From: Phycisphaerae bacterium
Lineage (GTDB): Bacteria; Planctomycetota; Phycisphaerae; UBA1845
Length of the DNA stretch: 64,000 nucleotides
NCBI GenBank assembly: GCA_024102815.1
Contig: JAGFJJ010000058.1
Span: 1-64,000 of the forward strand
Reading direction: 5' to 3'
The notes under the pieces are model-generated. The model was not told the DNA's origin. It ran no database searches and saw only the letters and a program-made list of their open reading frames with translations. Of the stretch, positions 60,991 through 64,000 are shown one piece after another (the first letter of the stretch is position 1; each line of letters opens with the position of its first letter). The position numbers and the translations under genes were made by a program.

Positions 60991-63900
60991 ATGCGATCGA
61001 ATCGAACCATTATCGGCCCGCTGGTACGGAATCCCGTATTCGCCAACCTGCTTTCCGTGGCGATGATCGCGGGCGGGGTTTACGCGTGTTTCCAACTGCC
61101 TCGGGAGACGTTTCCGGAGACGGCGACCGACCACATTCTCATCACGGTTCCTTATCCGGGGTCGAGCCCGCAGGATGCCGAACAGCGCGTCTGCCTGAAA
61201 ATTGAACAGGCGATCGAAGGGCTCTCGGGCGCGGGAGAGGTTTCCTCGCTTTCGGAGGAGGACTCGTGCAAGGTCCTCATCGAAGTCCTGCCGCGGGTGC
61301 GACCGGTGGCCGAAGTGATGCGGGAGATCGAGGACCGCGTGAACGCGATCCGCACGTTCCCGCAGGAAGCGGAGCGGCCGATCATCACCGAGCTGGTCAT
61401 TCGCAACCAGGTCGCGAGCGTCGGTGTTTCGGGGGACGTCCCAGAAGAAACCATCAAGGAGATCGCGGAGCAGATCCGCCGCGACCTGCTGGCGCATCGC
61501 AAGATCACGCAAGTGGGCCTGTCCGGCGTGCGTGACTACGAAATCTCCGTTCGGCTCAGCGAAGCGGCGTTGGAGCGCTACGGGATGGCGCTTCGGGACG
61601 TCACGGCGGCGATTGCCCAGGGAAGTCTCGACCTGCCGGCGGGGGTCATTCGCACGGAGCAGGAAGAGATCAGCATCCGTACGGTCGGGGAGCGCCGGTC
61701 GGCGCAGGAATTCGAGGACCTGGTGGTGCTGTCGCGGCCCGACGGGACGACGGTGCGGCTGGGGCAGATCGCGGAGGTTCGTGACACATTCGAAGAGGAG
61801 CCGGTCTTCGGGCGAGTCAACGGAAAGCCCGGAGCGATGGTCAATGTCCTGAAAACGCCGAGCGAGGACATCAGCGAAATCGCCCGCGTGGTGCGGGCGT
61901 ACATCGAGCAGATCCGGCCGACATTGCCCAAGGGCGTGACGCTTACGCTGTGGGCGGACATGTCCCGGGACGTGGACCAGCGGCTGGACATGCTGGTGGG
62001 CAACGGCGTCCAGGGCGTGATCCTGCTGATGATCTGCCTGCTGCTGTTCATGGACATGCGGGCGGCGTTCGGCGTGGCGATGGGTATCCCGGTGGCGACG
62101 GGCGGCGCTCTGTGGTTCCTCTATGCCACGGGTCAAACGCTCAACATGATCAGCCTCTTCGGGTTGATCATGGCCGACGCCATCGTCCTCGATGACTCGA
62201 TCGTCATCGCTGAGAACATCCTGTCGCGGGAGAAACAGGGCCTGGACCCGGAAACGGCCGCGATCGAAGGAACGGAGGAAGTGGGAAGCCCGGTCTTCAA
62301 CGCCTCCCTGACCACGATCGTCATGTTTTTGCCGCTGATGTTCGTGGCCGGGGTGATGGGCAAGCTGATCTACGTGCTTCCGGTGGCGGTGATCGCCACG
62401 ATCGTCGCTTCCGCGATCGAAGCGTTCTTCGTTCTCCCCTCGCACATGGCGGAGTGGTCGACCAAGCACAAGAAAGGCAAGCTTCCGTCGTGGCGCGTGC
62501 AGGTTCGACGGAGGATGAACGACTATGTCGAGGGCGTCATCCGCAAGATCTATTCACCGCTGATCAATCGACTGGCGCATTATCGACTTGTCGTGCTGGG
62601 CGCCGCGATGGCGCTGCTCTGTCTGTGCGCGGGCCTGGTCCTGGGCGGTCGGACGCCGTTCGTGCTCTTTCCGGCCGTGGACGGGAATTCGCTTCAGGCG
62701 CGCGTCCGCCTGCCGGAAGGCGTTCCGGTCAGCCTGGCGCGGGACGTTGTCGAACGGCTCGAGCAGGCGGCGTTGAGCCTGAACGAGGATCCCGCGCTTC
62801 GCCCGGAAGCCGAGGGGCATCTGATCGCGAACACCTATTCGCTCGTGGGGGAATTCTCGGATTTCGTGCCAGTCCGAGGGAGCGGGCTGGCGGAAGTGAA
62901 CATCGAGCTGATGCCGGCGGAGCTCCGCCGGGTGGACTCGGCGGACATCATTGAGCACTGGCGAAAAGCGGTCGGGGAGATTCCCGACGCGCTGTCGTTC
63001 TCCATCACGCGGCAGGAACTCGGGCCCAACGAGAAACCTCTGGAGATTCGCCTCCTGGGCGATGATCTTGGACAGCTTCGCATCGCCGCGGACGCGGTGG
63101 AGGAGCGTCTGGGGGAATTCGCGGGAGTCTTTGACATCACCGACGACCTGGTTCCGGGGAAACGGGAACTGCAGGTTTCGTTGAAGCCGCAGGCGGCGGC
63201 GCTGGGCCTGACCGTGGCGGACCTCGCGGGGCAGTTGCGCCAGGCCGTCTACGGCGGTGAGGCGGTGCGCCTCCAGCGTGGGTATGAGGAAGTGAAGGTC
63301 ATGGTCGGGTACGCGGAGGAAGACCGGCGGGGCATGGCGGCGCTGGACAGTCTCCGCGTGCGGACCCCGGCCGGCGGCGAGGTTCCCTTCGCCGAAGTAG
63401 CTGACACGCACCTGACGCGGGGTTATTCCGCCATCGGCCGACAGGACGGTACGCGCCGCGTGCGCATCCAGGCGGACGTGGATGAGCGGTTTGCCAATGC
63501 CGAGCAGATCATCGGCACGTTGACCGCATCGTTCCTTCCGGACATCGAGAAGCGATTCACGGGGGTGGCGTACCAGATTGAGGGGCAGCGCGCGCGAATC
63601 GAGGAGTCGCTCTGGAGCCTTTCGGGGGCGACGATCGTCGCGCTGATCATCACCTATGCGATTCTCGGCGCGGTGCTGCGTTCGTATACCCAGCCGCTGA
63701 TCCTCTTCGCGGCGATTCCCCTGGGCATGGCCGGTGCCGTGATCGGGCATGCGGTCATGGGGTACGACCTGAGCCTGATGAGCGTTTTCGGCATGACGGC
63801 CCTGGCGGGCATCGTGGTCAACGACGGGCTGGTCCTGCTGGACAAGCTCAATCGGAACGTCGCGGAAGGGATGAAGATCGAAGCGGCGGTGACCGATGCG

Positions 63901-64000
63901 GCCGAATCGCGCGTACTTTCGGTGTTTCTGACGGCGCTGACCAACGTAGCGGGCGTCGCCCCGCTGCTCTTGGAGCGGAGCACGCAGGCCCAGCCGCTGA
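60991..64000 (+). CDS. RND-family efflux transporter, 3' end outside the window
   Basis: Over 1000 residues are visible and no stop is met. It starts MRSNRTIIGPLVRNPVFANL with AGGGAA before the ATG. RND features: TM1 near residue 10-30; the periplasmic loop QLPRETFPETATDHILITVP; the TM4-like block LNMISLFGLIMADAIVLDDS, where the AcrB-type Asp-Asp proton relay D is seen at DDSIVIAEN; second-half repeats of the same (YDLSLMSVFGMTALAGIVVN-DGLVLLD). It exports drugs or lipids with a periplasmic adaptor and TolC-like channel; neither lies in the window. Family lengths of ~1030-1060 suggest that little is missing at the 3' end. Confidence 0.95.
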   Translation, partial: MRSNRTIIGPLVRNPVFANLLSVAMIAGGVYACFQLPRETFPETATDHILITVPYPGSSPQDAEQRVCLKIEQAIEGLSGAGEVSSLSEEDSCKVLIEVLPRVRPVAEVMREIEDRVNAIRTFPQEAERPIITELVIRNQVASVGVSGDVPEETIKEIAEQIRRDLLAHRKITQVGLSGVRDYEISVRLSEAALERYGMALRDVTAAIAQGSLDLPAGVIRTEQEEISIRTVGERRSAQEFEDLVVLSRPDGTTVRLGQIAEVRDTFEEEPVFGRVNGKPGAMVNVLKTPSEDISEIARVVRAYIEQIRPTLPKGVTLTLWADMSRDVDQRLDMLVGNGVQGVILLMICLLLFMDMRAAFGVAMGIPVATGGALWFLYATGQTLNMISLFGLIMADAIVLDDSIVIAENILSREKQGLDPETAAIEGTEEVGSPVFNASLTTIVMFLPLMFVAGVMGKLIYVLPVAVIATIVASAIEAFFVLPSHMAEWSTKHKKGKLPSWRVQVRRRMNDYVEGVIRKIYSPLINRLAHYRLVVLGAAMALLCLCAGLVLGGRTPFVLFPAVDGNSLQARVRLPEGVPVSLARDVVERLEQAALSLNEDPALRPEAEGHLIANTYSLVGEFSDFVPVRGSGLAEVNIELMPAELRRVDSADIIEHWRKAVGEIPDALSFSITRQELGPNEKPLEIRLLGDDLGQLRIAADAVEERLGEFAGVFDITDDLVPGKRELQVSLKPQAAALGLTVADLAGQLRQAVYGGEAVRLQRGYEEVKVMVGYAEEDRRGMAALDSLRVRTPAGGEVPFAEVADTHLTRGYSAIGRQDGTRRVRIQADVDERFANAEQIIGTLTASFLPDIEKRFTGVAYQIEGQRARIEESLWSLSGATIVALIITYAILGAVLRSYTQPLILFAAIPLGMAGAVIGHAVMGYDLSLMSVFGMTALAGIVVNDGLVLLDKLNRNVAEGMKIEAAVTDAAESRVLSVFLTALTNVAGVAPLLLERSTQAQPL

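Overview
The window is high-GC bacterial DNA that reads like a chromosomal segment of a planctomycete, most like the Phycisphaerae. This is inferred from gene content, not from a marker gene. The supporting features are: several Hanks-type Ser/Thr kinases, one beside an FHA protein; secreted proteins with planctomycete-style Cys-rich GACC repeats, thrombospondin type 3 repeats and an IPTL-CTERM-like tail; a dockerin-like DGDGDGDLDL tail; a member of the Planctomycete/Verrucomicrobia conserved family TIGR04138; OprB-type porins and an LpxL-type acyltransferase, which mean an outer membrane; and many small lipoproteins. No rRNA, tRNA, CRISPR array, transposase or phage gene was recognised.

Layout. 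0-2.6 kb: a CBS-pair protein cut by the window edge, translationally coupled to an orphan HypF C-terminal (Kae1-like) domain, then a cohesin-like secreted protein. 3-6.4 kb: a cytoplasmic kinase converging on a lipoyl/octanoyl ligase and an AbgT-family transporter. 6.6-14.5 kb: a secreted C39-like peptidase with fibronectin-like modules, a glycine-rich RRM protein, a strong bidirectional terminator, and an FHA plus membrane-kinase operon. 14.6-17.1 kb: small proteins, two degenerate intergenic repeats, a tandem pair of Kazal-like secreted proteins and a membrane-anchored thioredoxin-like protein. 17.2-29.9 kb, all minus strand: a 1527-residue surface protein, a small membrane-protein frame broken by an in-frame TGA, a PQQ-type propeller, a DUF6263-like protein, small lipoproteins, an M48 peptidase and two tandem OprB porins.

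30-36.4 kb: two chemoreceptor genes, each behind a sigma-28-like promoter, followed by a PilZ-like gene and rplU. 36.5-42.6 kb: a DUF5989 / carbamoyltransferase / SxtJ-like trio, metG, tatA, a TIGR04138 protein and trxA with a terminator. 42.8-48.2 kb: an LpxL-like acyltransferase, queA, a TauE/SafE permease, cardiolipin synthase and an exported methyltransferase. 48.4-52.7 kb: a two-lobed aspartic-protease-like protein and an ArsR-SRPBCC cassette with a 26-bp palindromic operator. 53-56.9 kb: a repeat-rich islet with three genes I cannot place. 57-64 kb: a GT-C-like membrane protein, a GT4 glycosyltransferase, a PlsC-like acyltransferase and an RND transporter running off the end.

Most themes concern the cell envelope: lipid A, cardiolipin and glycolipid synthesis, outer-membrane porins, lipoproteins and secreted Cys-rich proteins. 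The rest is signalling (kinases, FHA, chemoreceptors, PilZ). Short palindromes of the type GGTGCGTC-NNN-GACGCACC recur between genes in the second half of the window. The best candidates for undescribed biology are the two-lobed retropepsin-like protein, the SxtJ/carbamoyltransferase/DUF5989 trio, the CZB-sCache-CZB chemoreceptor, the Kazal pair and the islet flanked by 83-bp direct repeats.
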